Below, piece by piece: positions 6,937 through 16,326 of a stretch of 64,000 nt of DNA. Within the stretch, counting starts at the first letter, position 1, and each line of letters opens with the position of its first letter. Made by a program: the position numbers and the translations under genes. Source of the DNA: RPQJ01 sp963712815 (GTDB taxonomy: Bacteria > Pseudomonadota > Gammaproteobacteria > Steroidobacterales > Steroidobacteraceae); the NCBI GenBank assembly GCA_963712815.1, contig CAVQJL010000012.1, positions 62,001 through 126,000 on the forward strand, given 5' to 3'. The notes below the pieces were generated by a model. The model saw only the letters and a program-made list of their open reading frames with translations. It did no database searches and was not told where the DNA came from.

Positions 6937-7836
6937 ATGGAACGCCAGCAGCGCCTGCGCATCGCGATCCAGAAGTCCGGCCGGCTCACCGACCACTCGC
7001 TCGACCTGCTCGCCCGCTGCGGCCTCAAGTACAGCCGCGGCAAGGACCAGCTCATGTGCTACGGCGAGAACATGCCGCTCGACGTGCTGTTCGTCCGCGA
7101 CGACGACATTCCCGATCTCGTCCAGGAGGATGTCTGCGACTTGGGCCTCGTCGGAATCAACGTGATCGAGGAGAAGCGACTCGCCATGGCCGCCCGGGGC
7201 GCGCAGGCCCGCTTCGAACTCATCCAGCGGCTCGATTTCGGGCGCTGCCGGCTGTCGCTCGCCGTGCCCGATGACTTCTCCTACACGGGCTTGCCGAGCC
7301 TCGCCGGGCGGCGCGTCGCCACCACCTATCCACACGTGCTCGGTCGCTTCCTGCGGGAGAACTCGATCACGGCCGAGATCGTCACGCTCTCCGGAGCGGT
7401 GGAGATTGCCCCGCGACTCGGTCGCGCCGACCTGATCTGCGACCTCGTGTCCACCGGCTCCACCCTGAGCGCCAACCACCTGCGCGAGGTGACAACCGTG
7501 CTCGAGAGCGAGGCGGCGCTGATCCGCACGCCCGTGCCGCTGCCCGACGAGAAGGCCGACTGGGTACGCCGGCTGCTGCTGCGCATCGACGGCGTCCAGC
7601 AGGTCCGCGAGAGCAAGTACATCATGCTCCATGCGCCGCGCTCCGCCCTGCCCCAGATCAAGCGCCTGCTGCCGGGAAGCGAGTCCCCCACCGTGATCCC
7701 GCTCGACGGCACGGGCGACAAGGTGGCCGTGCACGCGGTCTGCCGCGAGAACGTGTTCTGGGAAACGCTCGAGAGCCTGAAGGCCGCCGGTGCCAGCGCC
7801 GTGCTGGTGCTGCCCGTGGAGAAGATGCTGCCATGA
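6937..7836 (+). CDS. hisG: ATP phosphoribosyltransferase, long form
   Basis: First committed step of histidine synthesis: ATP plus PRPP gives phosphoribosyl-ATP. The product is 299 residues, the long form that carries its own C-terminal ACT-like regulatory domain (about residues 225-299) and needs no HisZ. The catalytic part contains the PRPP-binding loop DLVSTGSTL. It is coupled to hisD by a 4-base ATGA overlap. Feedback inhibition by histidine is expected from the family. Confidence 0.96.
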   Translation: MERQQRLRIAIQKSGRLTDHSLDLLARCGLKYSRGKDQLMCYGENMPLDVLFVRDDDIPDLVQEDVCDLGLVGINVIEEKRLAMAARGAQARFELIQRLDFGRCRLSLAVPDDFSYTGLPSLAGRRVATTYPHVLGRFLRENSITAEIVTLSGAVEIAPRLGRADLICDLVSTGSTLSANHLREVTTVLESEAALIRTPVPLPDEKADWVRRLLLRIDGVQQVRESKYIMLHAPRSALPQIKRLLPGSESPTVIPLDGTGDKVAVHAVCRENVFWETLESLKAAGASAVLVLPVEKMLP

Positions 7837-9158
7837 ACGCCCCGCTCGCCCTCCTGGAGTGGTCCAGGCTCGACGAGACGCAACGCGCCGCGGCGCTCGA
7901 GCGTCCCGCCCAGCGCGATGCTGCCAGCCTGCTCGAGCGCGCCGGCCGCATCGTGGCCGAGGTGCGCGGGCGGGGTGATGCCGCTCTTCGGGAGTACACA
8001 GAGCAACTCGACCGTGTCCGGCTCGATACCTTCGACGTCAGTCCGGCTGAATTCGCGGCCGCGGAGTCGGCGCTCTCGGTCGAGCAACTCGAGGCGCTGC
8101 GACGGGCCATCGCCACCGTTACGCGCTTCCATGAATTGCAGGTCCTCGGGCCGCTGCGTCTCGAGACCTCGCCGGGCGTGATCTGCGAGCGCTTGATCGT
8201 GCCGCTCGGCGCCGTCGGCCTGTACGTCCCGGCCGGCACGGCGCCGCTGCCCTCCACCGCCGTCATGCTGGCCGTACCGGCGCGCATCGCCGGTTGCCCG
8301 CTGCGTGTGCTGTGCACGCCGCCGCGCCCGGACGGTACCGCCGATCCGGCCGTGCTGGTCGCCGCGCGACTCTGCGGCATCGAGCAGGTATTCAAGCTCG
8401 GCGGCGCCCAGGCCGTGGCAGCCATGGCCTACGGCACCGAGAGCGTTCCCAAGGTGGACAAGATCTTCGGACCGGGCAATTCGTGGGTGACGGCGGCGAA
8501 ACAGCTCGTCGCTGCCGACGCGCGCGGCGCGGCCCTCGACATGCCGGCGGGTCCGTCCGAGGTGCTGGTGATTGCCGACGGCACCGCGCGTCCCGAGTTC
8601 GTCGCGGCCGACCTGCTGGCCCAGGCGGAGCACAGCGAGGACGCGCAGGTGGTGCTCGTCACTACATCGCGCAAGCTCGCCTCGGCCTGCATCGCCGAGG
8701 TCCAGCGCCAGATGGCCGTGCTGCCGCGGCGCGCCATCATCGCGCGCTCGATCGGCGAGAGCCGCGTACTGCTGGTGCCGGACCTCGACACGGCGCTCGA
8801 TGTCAGCAACCGCTACGCACCTGAGCACCTGATCCTGCAAGTTGCGGAGCCGCGCGCCTGGCTTGGCCGGGTGCAGAACGCCGGCTCTGTGTTCCTCGGC
8901 GCCTGGACCCCGGAGACCATGGGCGACTACTGCAGCGGCACAAACCACGTGCTGCCGACCTACGGTCATGCCCGCGCCTACAGCGGACTCGGGGTCGAAG
9001 ACTTCGTCAAGCGCGTCACCGTGCAGGAGGTGACGCCCGCCGGGCTCGCCGATCTCGGGCGGACGGCGCGCACGCTCGCGCGACTCGAGTCGCTCGAGGC
9101 TCACGCCAACGCGGTCAGCGTGCGTCTCGCCGCCATCCAACGGGAGTCGCTCACGTGA
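7833..9158 (+). CDS. hisD: Histidinol dehydrogenase
   Basis: Zinc-dependent NAD enzyme for the last two oxidations, histidinol to histidine. The 441-residue protein shows family blocks PAGTAPLPSTAVMLAVPA, GGAQAVAAMAYGT, the Zn-site segment QAEHSEDAQ, the catalytic Glu-His in YAPEHL, and GTNHVLPT. Length is normal. It overlaps hisG and hisC by 4 bases each, so translation is coupled. Confidence 0.97.
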   Translation: MNAPLALLEWSRLDETQRAAALERPAQRDAASLLERAGRIVAEVRGRGDAALREYTEQLDRVRLDTFDVSPAEFAAAESALSVEQLEALRRAIATVTRFHELQVLGPLRLETSPGVICERLIVPLGAVGLYVPAGTAPLPSTAVMLAVPARIAGCPLRVLCTPPRPDGTADPAVLVAARLCGIEQVFKLGGAQAVAAMAYGTESVPKVDKIFGPGNSWVTAAKQLVAADARGAALDMPAGPSEVLVIADGTARPEFVAADLLAQAEHSEDAQVVLVTTSRKLASACIAEVQRQMAVLPRRAIIARSIGESRVLLVPDLDTALDVSNRYAPEHLILQVAEPRAWLGRVQNAGSVFLGAWTPETMGDYCSGTNHVLPTYGHARAYSGLGVEDFVKRVTVQEVTPAGLADLGRTARTLARLESLEAHANAVSVRLAAIQRESLT

Positions 9159-10210
9159 ATCCGGTGCTCGCCCTGGCCCGCCCCGACATCCTGCAGCTGC
9201 AGCCCTACCAGCACGCCGCGTGGGATCCGTCCCTCGAGCGCATGCACGCCAACGAGATGCCCTGGCGCGCGCAGGGGGATAATTCGGCCGCCGGCCTCAA
9301 CCGCTACCCTGAACCGCAGCCCCATGCGCTGGTGGAGCGGATGGCCGGCCTCTACGACGTGCCGCCCGCCAGCGTGCTGGTGGGTCGCGGCAGCGACGAA
9401 GCGATCGACCTGCTGGTGCGGGCTTTCTGCCGCGCCGGCGAAGACAACGTGGTGATCACCCCGCCGACCTTCGGCTTCTACAAGGTCGCCGCGCGCGTCC
9501 AGGGCGCGGGTGTGATCGAGGTGCCGTTGCTGCAGGACGGCTTCGGGCTCGACGTGCCGGGCGTTCTCGAGGCTGGAGGCCGCGCCAAAATCGTGTTCCT
9601 GTGCTCCCCCAACAACCCGACGGGGAACCTGCTCGAGGAGACGATGCTGCTGCGGGTGTGCCGCGAGCTCAGGGGGCGGGCGCTCGTGTGCGTGGACGAG
9701 GCGTACCTCGAGTTCACGGACCGCACGAGCCTTGCCGCGCGACTCGAGGAGTTTGCGAACCTCGTCGTGCTGCGCACCCTGTCGAAGGCGTACGCGCTCG
9801 CCGGTGCGCGCCTCGGCACGCTGATCGCGAGCGGCGACGTAGTGGGTCTCCTCAAGCGCATCATTCCCCCCTACGCCATTCCGGCATCGACCATCGAGCA
9901 GGTGCTGGCGCTCACCGAGGCGCCGCAGCGGGCCATGGCGGCGGCCCGCATCCGCACGCTCGTCGAGGAGCGCGATCGGGCGGCCGACCGGCTGGCGCGC
10001 ATGGACTGCGTGATCCAGGTGCACCCGTCCGACGCGAACTTCCTCCTGGTGGAATTCCGCGACGCCGGCCGTGCGCTCGAAGCCGGCAAGTTCGCCGGCC
10101 TGCTCGTGCGCGATTTCAGCCGCGCCCCGGGACTCGCCAACTGCCTGCGAATTTCGATCGGCACACCCGCCCAGAACGAGCGGCTGCTGGCCGCGCTGGA
10201 GCGCACATGA
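9155..10210 (+). CDS. hisC: Histidinol-phosphate aminotransferase
   Basis: PLP enzyme of fold type I that transaminates imidazole-acetol phosphate. The 351-residue product has the SPNNPTGN motif, the cofactor Asp in VDEAYLEF and the Schiff-base Lys211 in TLSKAYALAGARLG. It starts GTGA-overlapping hisD and ends ATGA-overlapping hisB. Position inside the his operon supports HisC over other class I/II aminotransferases. Confidence 0.96.
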   Translation: MNPVLALARPDILQLQPYQHAAWDPSLERMHANEMPWRAQGDNSAAGLNRYPEPQPHALVERMAGLYDVPPASVLVGRGSDEAIDLLVRAFCRAGEDNVVITPPTFGFYKVAARVQGAGVIEVPLLQDGFGLDVPGVLEAGGRAKIVFLCSPNNPTGNLLEETMLLRVCRELRGRALVCVDEAYLEFTDRTSLAARLEEFANLVVLRTLSKAYALAGARLGTLIASGDVVGLLKRIIPPYAIPASTIEQVLALTEAPQRAMAAARIRTLVEERDRAADRLARMDCVIQVHPSDANFLLVEFRDAGRALEAGKFAGLLVRDFSRAPGLANCLRISIGTPAQNERLLAALERT

Positions 10211-11283
10211 GCGGCGAGCGACTGCTCCTCATCGACCGCGACGGCACGATCATCGAGGAGCCGCAGGACGAGCAGGTCGACAGCCTGCACAAGCTGCGCC
10301 TGCTGCCCGGCGTGATACCGTCATTGCTCGAGCTGCAGGGAGCCGGCTACCGCCTGGTGATGGTGAGCAACCAGGACGGACTCGGCACGGCCTCGTTCCC
10401 GGAGCCCGATTTCCGCGCCCCGCAGGACTTCCTGCGGACGCTGCTCGCCTCCCAGGGCATCGCGTTCGACGCGGAATTCTTCTGCCCGCATGTCCCGGCC
10501 GACGACTGCGCGTGCCGCAAGCCCCGAACAGGCCTGCTGACCGAGTTCCTGGCGGCGAACCCGCTCGACCCCCAGCGCAGCTTCGTCATCGGCGACCGCG
10601 ACACCGACATGCAGCTCGCCGCCAACCTCGGCATCGAGGGCCTGCGGGTACGCGCCGACGGTGCCGACGGCGCGACCTGGCAGTCCATCGTCCAGCGATT
10701 GTGCCGGCCGGATCGCCGCGCGCGCGTCGAGCGTCGCACCAAGGAGACCGACATCGCGGTGAGCGTTGCGCTGGACCGCACCACCCCGGTCGCGATATCG
10801 ACCGGCATCGGCTTCTTCGATCACATGCTCGAGCAGGTCGCGCGCCACGGGGGCTTCGCGCTCGAGCTCACCTGCCGGGGAGACCTCGACGTCGACGAGC
10901 ATCACACGGTCGAGGACTGCGCCCTGGCGCTCGGACAGGCGTTGCGCGCGGCGCTGGGTGACAAGCGCGGCATCGCCCGCTTCGGGTTCCTGCTGCCGAT
11001 GGACGAAGCCCAGGCCCAGGTCGCAGTGGACCTGTCCGGGCGGTCCTACGCCGTCTTCGATGGCCGCTTCGGGCGCGAGGCCGTCGGCGGCCTGCCGACC
11101 GAGCTGGTTCCGCATTTCTTCCGCTCGCTCGCCGACAGCCTCGGCGCAGCCATCCACGTGCAGGTGCGGGGCGAGAATACCCACCACATGGTCGAGGCCT
11201 GCTTCAAGGGCGTCGGCCGGGCGCTGCGCCAGGCGTTGCGGATCGAGGGCACCGAGTTGCCGAGCAGCAAGGGCGTGCTGTGA
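10207..11283 (+). CDS. hisB: Bifunctional histidinol-phosphatase / imidazoleglycerol-phosphate dehydratase
   Basis: A fusion of two his enzymes typical of gammaproteobacteria, 358 residues. The N-terminal HAD phosphatase (~1-165) has LLIDRDGTIIEEP with nucleophile Asp10 and Asp12, and a Zn-binding cluster CPHVPADDCACRKP. The C-terminal dehydratase (~166-358) has GIGFFDHMLEQVARHGGF, DEHHTVEDCALALG and a second His-rich metal segment ENTHHMVEACFK. Start ATG 10207 overlaps the hisC stop. Confidence 0.97.
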   Translation: MSGERLLLIDRDGTIIEEPQDEQVDSLHKLRLLPGVIPSLLELQGAGYRLVMVSNQDGLGTASFPEPDFRAPQDFLRTLLASQGIAFDAEFFCPHVPADDCACRKPRTGLLTEFLAANPLDPQRSFVIGDRDTDMQLAANLGIEGLRVRADGADGATWQSIVQRLCRPDRRARVERRTKETDIAVSVALDRTTPVAISTGIGFFDHMLEQVARHGGFALELTCRGDLDVDEHHTVEDCALALGQALRAALGDKRGIARFGFLLPMDEAQAQVAVDLSGRSYAVFDGRFGREAVGGLPTELVPHFFRSLADSLGAAIHVQVRGENTHHMVEACFKGVGRALRQALRIEGTELPSSKGVL

Positions 11284-11293
11284 GGAACCACGC

Positions 11294-11902
11294 ATGAGCG
11301 ACGTCTCGATCATCGACAACGGCGGCGCCAACGTCGCTTCGCTGCGCTACGCGCTCGAGCGCCTTGGCGCGAGCTCGTGCCTGACTGCCGACCCGGGCCA
11401 GCTACGGGCCGCCCGGCGCGTGATCCTGCCGGGCGTCGGTGCCGCCGCCGACGCGATGGCCCGTTTGCGCGCGCTCGACCTCCTGGACCTCCTGCCCCGG
11501 CTGACGCAGCCCGTGCTCGGTATCTGCCTCGGCATGCAACTGCTGTTCGCGAGCAGCGAGGAAGGCGACGACGGCGAGCAGACCGAGTGCGTCGGGCTGA
11601 TCGACGAGCGCGTGACGCGCTTCCCCGAGCGCGCCGGGTTCCCCGTGCCACACATGGGCTGGAACCAGCTGCGGCTGGTTGCGCCCAGCCCGCTCTTCGA
11701 CGGAGTCGCAGACGGCGACTACGTGTACTTCGTGCACAGCTACGCGGCGCCGCTCGGGCCCTGGACGCTGGCCGCGAGCGACTACGGCGCCGAGTTCTCC
11801 TCGGCCGTGCGGCGCGGCAACTTCCACGGCGTGCAGTTCCACCCGGAGCGCTCCGCAGCGACGGGCAGCCGCGTCCTCGCCAACTTCCTGGAACTCGCCT
11901 GA
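11294..11902 (+). CDS. hisH: Imidazole glycerol phosphate synthase, glutaminase subunit
   Basis: Class I glutamine amidotransferase that feeds ammonia to HisF. The 202-residue product shows the oxyanion-hole segment VILPGVGA, nucleophile Cys78 in GICLGMQLLF, and the His-Glu pair in VQFHPE near residues 183-187. It starts 10 bases after hisB and its TGA overlaps the hisA ATG by one base. Confidence 0.96.
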   Translation: MSDVSIIDNGGANVASLRYALERLGASSCLTADPGQLRAARRVILPGVGAAADAMARLRALDLLDLLPRLTQPVLGICLGMQLLFASSEEGDDGEQTECVGLIDERVTRFPERAGFPVPHMGWNQLRLVAPSPLFDGVADGDYVYFVHSYAAPLGPWTLAASDYGAEFSSAVRRGNFHGVQFHPERSAATGSRVLANFLELA

Positions 11903-12645
11903 TGCAATTGATTCCCGCCATCGACCTGCGTGACGGGCGCTGCGTGCGCCTGCTGCAAGGCCGATTCGATGCCGAGACGGTCTACGCCAGCGACCCGCTC
12001 GAGCTGCTGGATCGCTACCTCGCGCTCGGCGCCGGCATGATCCACGTCGTGGACCTCGACGGAGCGCGCGCCGGTTCACAGGCGAACCGCACCGCCATCG
12101 CGCGCCTGGCCGGGCACGCTCCGCCCGGCACGGTCCAGGTGGGCGGCGGCGTTCGTTCCCGGGAGGTCGTGGAGGAACTGCTGGCGCTGGGCGTGACGCG
12201 CGCGGTGGTCGGAAGCGTCGCGGTCACCGCGCCGGACGAGGTTGCCGGATGGCTGCGCGAGCCGGGCGCCGAGCGCGTCGTGCTCGCGTTCGACATCCGC
12301 CTCGACGAGGGCGGGACGCCACGGCTGGCGACTCACGGCTGGGAGCGACAGACCGAGACCAGCCTCTGGGACGCGGTCGAACGCTACCTGCCGGCCGGTC
12401 TGCGCCACGTGCTCTGTACCGACGTCGCCCGCGACGGCGCGATGTCGGGGCCCAATCTTTCGCTCTACGCCGAGGCCGTGCGCCGCTTCCCGGGCATCGC
12501 CTGGCAGGCCTCCGGCGGCGTGAGCTGCGCCGCGGACCTGCACGCGCTCGCCATGACGGGCGTGGCTGCCGTGATCAGCGGCCGCGCGCTGCTCGAGGGT
12601 CGTCTTTCCGCAGAGGAGATCGCGCCATTCTTGCCCGCCGCATAA
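11902..12645 (+). CDS. hisA: ProFAR isomerase (HisA)
   Basis: A TIM-barrel isomerase of ProFAR to PRFAR, 247 residues. Key points: catalytic Asp8 in PAIDLRDG, phosphate-binding GGGVRS and ASGGV loops, and the second Asp in AFDIRLDEG. Homology with HisF is evident but the pattern is HisA. It ends at TAA 12643-12645, which lies inside the first codons of hisF, so the two genes overlap by 19 bases. Confidence 0.96.
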   Translation: MQLIPAIDLRDGRCVRLLQGRFDAETVYASDPLELLDRYLALGAGMIHVVDLDGARAGSQANRTAIARLAGHAPPGTVQVGGGVRSREVVEELLALGVTRAVVGSVAVTAPDEVAGWLREPGAERVVLAFDIRLDEGGTPRLATHGWERQTETSLWDAVERYLPAGLRHVLCTDVARDGAMSGPNLSLYAEAVRRFPGIAWQASGGVSCAADLHALAMTGVAAVISGRALLEGRLSAEEIAPFLPAA

Positions 12646-13394
12646 TTCCCTGCCTCGACGTACGCGATGGCCAGGTCGTCAAGGGCGTGCGCTTCCGCGA
12701 TCATCGCGTGGTGGGCGACATCCTCGAGCTTGCCGACCGCTACCGGGCCGAGGGCGCCGACGAACTCGTCTTCTACGACATCACCGCCAGCCCTGAAGGC
12801 CGTTCGGTCGACCGCGGCTGGATCGGTCGCATCGCCCGCGTGCTCGACATCCCGTTCTGCGTCGCCGGTGGCATCCGCAGCGTGGCCGACGCCGAGGCGA
12901 TACTGAACGCGGGCGCCGAGAAGATCTCGGTGAACTCACCTGCCCTAGCCGACCCGTCGCTGATCGATCGCCTGGCACGCCGCTTCGGCTCGCAGTGCGT
13001 CGTCGCGGGCGTGGACAGCCAGACCGTGGACGACGACTACCTCGTGCAGCAGTACACCGGCGATCCGGACCGCTCGCGCAGCACGGCACGCCGGACACTC
13101 GACTGGGTGCGGGAGGTTCAGGATCGCGGCGCCGGCGAGGTCGTGCTCAATTGCATGGCAAGCGACGGTGTGCGCACCGGCTACGACATCCCCCAGCTCC
13201 AGCGCGTGCGCGCGGAATGTCGCGTGCCGCTGATCGCCTCGGGCGGTGCAGGTGCACCCGAGCACTTCGCCGAGGTCTTCGACTCGGCCCGCGTGGATGG
13301 CGCACTGGCCGCCAGCGTGTTCCACTCCGGCGCGATCGCCATTCCCGACCTCAAGCGCTACCTGCGGACGCGACACATCGAGGTGAGGCTGTGA
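12627..13394 (+). CDS. hisF: Imidazole glycerol phosphate synthase cyclase, AUU start
   Basis: A TIM-barrel cyclase that uses HisH-derived ammonia to make IGP and AICAR. Homology begins exactly at the canonical N-terminus (M)LARRIIPCLDVRDG with catalytic Asp11; the second Asp is in VAGVDSQT. The codon at the Met position is ATT (12627). GAGGAG at 12613-12618 sits 8 bases before it, and I found no ATG, GTG or TTG nearby in this frame. From ATT the protein is 255 residues, the usual length. The much longer in-frame extension from 12249 would be read through hisA and was rejected. Confidence 0.9.
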   Translation: MLARRIIPCLDVRDGQVVKGVRFRDHRVVGDILELADRYRAEGADELVFYDITASPEGRSVDRGWIGRIARVLDIPFCVAGGIRSVADAEAILNAGAEKISVNSPALADPSLIDRLARRFGSQCVVAGVDSQTVDDDYLVQQYTGDPDRSRSTARRTLDWVREVQDRGAGEVVLNCMASDGVRTGYDIPQLQRVRAECRVPLIASGGAGAPEHFAEVFDSARVDGALAASVFHSGAIAIPDLKRYLRTRHIEVRL

Positions 13395-14020
13395 CCCCGG
13401 ACGACGTCGTCGCTCTCGACTGGAACAAGGGCGCCGGGCTGCTGCCGGCCATCGTGCAGCACGCGCGCACCGGTCGCGTGCTGATGCTTGGCTACATGAA
13501 CGAAGCCGCGCTTCGCGAGACGATTCGCCAGGGCCGAGTGGTCTTCTACAGCCGCTCCCGGGAGTGCCTCTGGACCAAGGGCGAGACCTCCGGCCACTAC
13601 CTGAACCTGGTGGATGTCAGCACCGACTGCGACTGTGACGCCTTGCTGGTGCTCGCGGACCCGATCGGGCCCACCTGCCACAAGGGCACGGAGTCGTGCT
13701 TTGCCGACGCCGCGCCTCCCGACGCGCAGCGCCTCGCCTTTCTGGCGCTGCTCGAGAACATCATCGCCGGTCGAATCGCCGGCCAGCCCGAGGGCAGCTA
13801 CACGGCACGACTGTTCGCCGAGGGGCCCGGTCGCATCGCGCAGAAACTCGGGGAGGAAGGCGTCGAGACGGCACTCGCGGCCGTCTCACGCGATGACGAC
13901 GGGCTGATCAGCGAGTGCGCCGACCTCGTGTTTCACCTGCTCGTGCTGCTCAAGTCGCGGGAGCTGACGCTCGAGAGGGTCGTCGAGGAACTCAGCGCGC
14001 GTCACGCCTCGAAGGGCTAG
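13391..14020 (+). CDS. hisI: Bifunctional phosphoribosyl-AMP cyclohydrolase / phosphoribosyl-ATP pyrophosphatase
   Basis: HisIE fusion catalysing steps 2 and 3 of histidine synthesis, 209 residues. The N-terminal HisI domain (~1-110) has FYSRSRECLWTKGETSGH, metal ligands in DCDCDAL, and CHKGTESCF. The C-terminal HisE domain (~115-209) has KLGEEGVETALAA and a metal-binding acidic helix. Start GTG overlaps the hisF stop (GTGA). It ends the operon and overlaps the convergent MFS gene by 29 bases. Confidence 0.96.
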   Translation: MTPDDVVALDWNKGAGLLPAIVQHARTGRVLMLGYMNEAALRETIRQGRVVFYSRSRECLWTKGETSGHYLNLVDVSTDCDCDALLVLADPIGPTCHKGTESCFADAAPPDAQRLAFLALLENIIAGRIAGQPEGSYTARLFAEGPGRIAQKLGEEGVETALAAVSRDDDGLISECADLVFHLLVLLKSRELTLERVVEELSARHASKG

Positions 14021-15152
14021 CGAGGGAAAGCATCAACGCAGCCGCGAGCCCCGTGATCGCGGCGGCTGCTGCGAACGCCGTCGGAGACCCGAATGCCTGC
14101 CACAGGCTGCCGAAAATCACGGCACCCGGCAGGACCAGCACGCCACTGGTGAGGTGATACAGCCCGAAGGCCGTGCCCCGCTCGCCCGCGGTCGCGTGGT
14201 CGCCGATGAGCGCCCGCTCGGCTGGCTCGGTCACCGCCAGGGTTGCGGCATACGCGACGAACAGCACCCAGACGCCGACCGTGCCGGGACGGGCATACGC
14301 GAGCAGCAACAACACGATCACCCTCGCCGACCAGCCACCGAGCAGCAGCGGCACGCGGCCGAGCCGGTCGGAAAGGATGCCGGCAGGCATCGCAACCAGC
14401 ATCTTGACGAGGCTGGCGGCTGCCCAGACGAGCGGCACCCACGTCACAGCCATCCCTGCCTGGGTCGCCCACAGCACCACGAAGACCTCGGGCACGCTGG
14501 CGACCGCGAGCAGACCTGCCGTCAGGATGATTGCCCGCAGGCGTCCGTGGAGCGCGCGCCAGGAAAAGCGTTGTGCCGCGGCGGGGGGCGCGGGTGCGCC
14601 CGGCGGCAGTCCGAACACGAGCAGCGCGATCACGAGGGCGCCAGGAATGGCCGAGGCCAGGAACACGTGCTCGAGGTCGGCCTGGGCTGCAAGGAGACCG
14701 AAGGCGAGCAGCGGCCCGACCACGGCACCGGCGTGGTCCATCGAGCGGTGAAAGCCGAACGCCCGCCCACGCTGCCCGGGACCGGCGGCTGCCGCGATCA
14801 ACGCGTCCCGTGGCGCCGTACGCAGGCCCTTGCCGATGCGATCCATGAAACGCATGACCAGAACCGACGCCCAGCCGGTCGCAAGTCCGATCAGCGGTCG
14901 GGCGGCGTTGGAGAGCGCGTAGCCGCCGATGACCAGGCGTTTGGCCGGCACGCCCCGATCCGCCAGCCGACCGGAAACCAGTTTCAGGATACTCGCGGTG
15001 GCCTCGGCCAGTCCTTCCACGAGCCCGACGATCGCCGGACCGGCCCCAAGCGCCGCGGTCAGGAAGATCGGCAGCAGCGGCGTGATCATCTCGCTCGCCG
15101 CGTCGTTCAACAGCGAGACGAACCCCAGGACGACAACCGTTCGAGGAAGCAT
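13992..15152 (-). CDS. MFS transporter
   Basis: An inner-membrane major facilitator superfamily protein of 386 residues with about 12 hydrophobic segments. The A-loop between helices 2 and 3 appears as GRLADRGVPAKR, and a second copy between helices 8 and 9 as GILSDRLGRVP. Substrate unknown. It lies 58 bases downstream of asd on the same strand, so it may be cotranscribed with lysAC-asd and could export an aspartate-family compound, but that is only a context guess. Its 3' end overlaps hisIE by 29 bases. Confidence 0.85.
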   Translation of the reverse strand: MLPRTVVVLGFVSLLNDAASEMITPLLPIFLTAALGAGPAIVGLVEGLAEATASILKLVSGRLADRGVPAKRLVIGGYALSNAARPLIGLATGWASVLVMRFMDRIGKGLRTAPRDALIAAAAGPGQRGRAFGFHRSMDHAGAVVGPLLAFGLLAAQADLEHVFLASAIPGALVIALLVFGLPPGAPAPPAAAQRFSWRALHGRLRAIILTAGLLAVASVPEVFVVLWATQAGMAVTWVPLVWAAASLVKMLVAMPAGILSDRLGRVPLLLGGWSARVIVLLLLAYARPGTVGVWVLFVAYAATLAVTEPAERALIGDHATAGERGTAFGLYHLTSGVLVLPGAVIFGSLWQAFGSPTAFAAAAAITGLAAALMLSLASPSRRDAR

Positions 15153-15210
15153 CGTGCCAATCGGGTCCGGGGGAGTCAGGGCCGAACTCCTGGCTTCGGG
15201 CGATGCCGCT

Positions 15211-16310
15211 CTACAGCATCCGCAGCATGCGCCGCAGCGGCTCCGCCGCGCCCCACAGCAGCTGGTCGCCTACCGTGAAGGCGGAAATGTACTCGCCGCC
15301 CATGGCGAGCTTGCGCACGCGCCCGACCGGGATCTCGAGCGTGCCGCTCACCCGCGCCGGCGACAGCTCGCGGATGGAGGCCTCGCGGGTGTTCGGCACC
15401 AGCCGTACCCAGTCGTTGCCGCCCGCGATCAACCGCTCGATCTCGGGGAGCGGCAGGTCGCGTTTCAGCTTGATGGTCATCGCCTGGCTGTGGCAGCGCA
15501 TGGCGCCGATGCGCACGCAGATGCCCTCGACCGGAATCGCGTTGGTCGTGCGCCCGAGGATCTTGTTGGTCTCGGCGCCGCCTTTCCATTCCTCCCGGCT
15601 CTGGCCGTTGCCGAGGTCCTTGTCGATCCACGGGATCAGGCTGCCGGCGAGCGGGACGCCGAACTGGGTCGTGGGCAGCCCATCGCCGCGCAGGCGCTCC
15701 GTGACCGCGCGATCGATGTCGAGGATCGCGCTGGCCGGGTCGCCGAGCAGCTGCGCTGCCGACGCCTGCACGCGCCCATCTGCTCGAGCAGTTCGCGCAT
15801 GTTCGGCGCGCCCGCGCCTGAGGCCGCCTGGTAGGTCATGGAGCTGACCCATTCGACGAGGTCCTCGCGCAGCAGGCCGCCGAGCGCCATCAGCATCAGC
15901 GACACCGTGCAGTTGCCACCGATGTAGTCGCGCACGCCGCCCCTGAGCGCCGCGTCGATCACGTCGCGATTCACCGGGTCGAGGATGATGACCGCATCGT
16001 CCTTCATGCGCAGCGAGGAGGCGGCGTCGATCCAGTAGCCGCGCCAGCCGGCGGCGCGCAGCTTCGGGTGCACCGCGGTCGTGTAGTCGCCACCCTGGCA
16101 GGTGAGGATGACGTCGCACGCGGCGAGCGCTTCGAGGTCGTTGGCATCGAGCAGCACGCCCGGGCCGTGGCCCACGTCCGGTGCCGCGCCGCCCGCCTGC
16201 GAGGTGCTGAAGAACACCGGCTCGATGGGATCGAAGTCGCGCTCGGCGCGCATGCGTTCCATGAGCACCGACCCCACCATGCCGCGCCAGCCGACGATGC
16301 CCGTCTTCAT
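15211..16310 (-). pseudogene. asd: Aspartate-semialdehyde dehydrogenase, one-base frameshift
   Basis: Asd reduces aspartyl phosphate on the way to Lys, Met and Thr. The N-terminal half (start 16310) has the NADP loop GIVGWRGMVGSVL, the catalytic Cys in GGNCTVSLM and TYQAASGAGA. After MRELLEQMGA, near 15771, the frame is lost; the rest continues in another frame with VQASAAQLLGDPASAILDID, FGVPLAGSLIPWIDK and the catalytic His in RIGAMRCHSQA. Restoring one base gives 366 residues, the E. coli length, and the expected spacing. As the gene is normally essential and otherwise undecayed, an assembly or sequencing error is likely; otherwise it is a very recent mutation. Confidence 0.9.
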
Positions 16311-16326
16311 GTCCTGCCCCGCGTCG

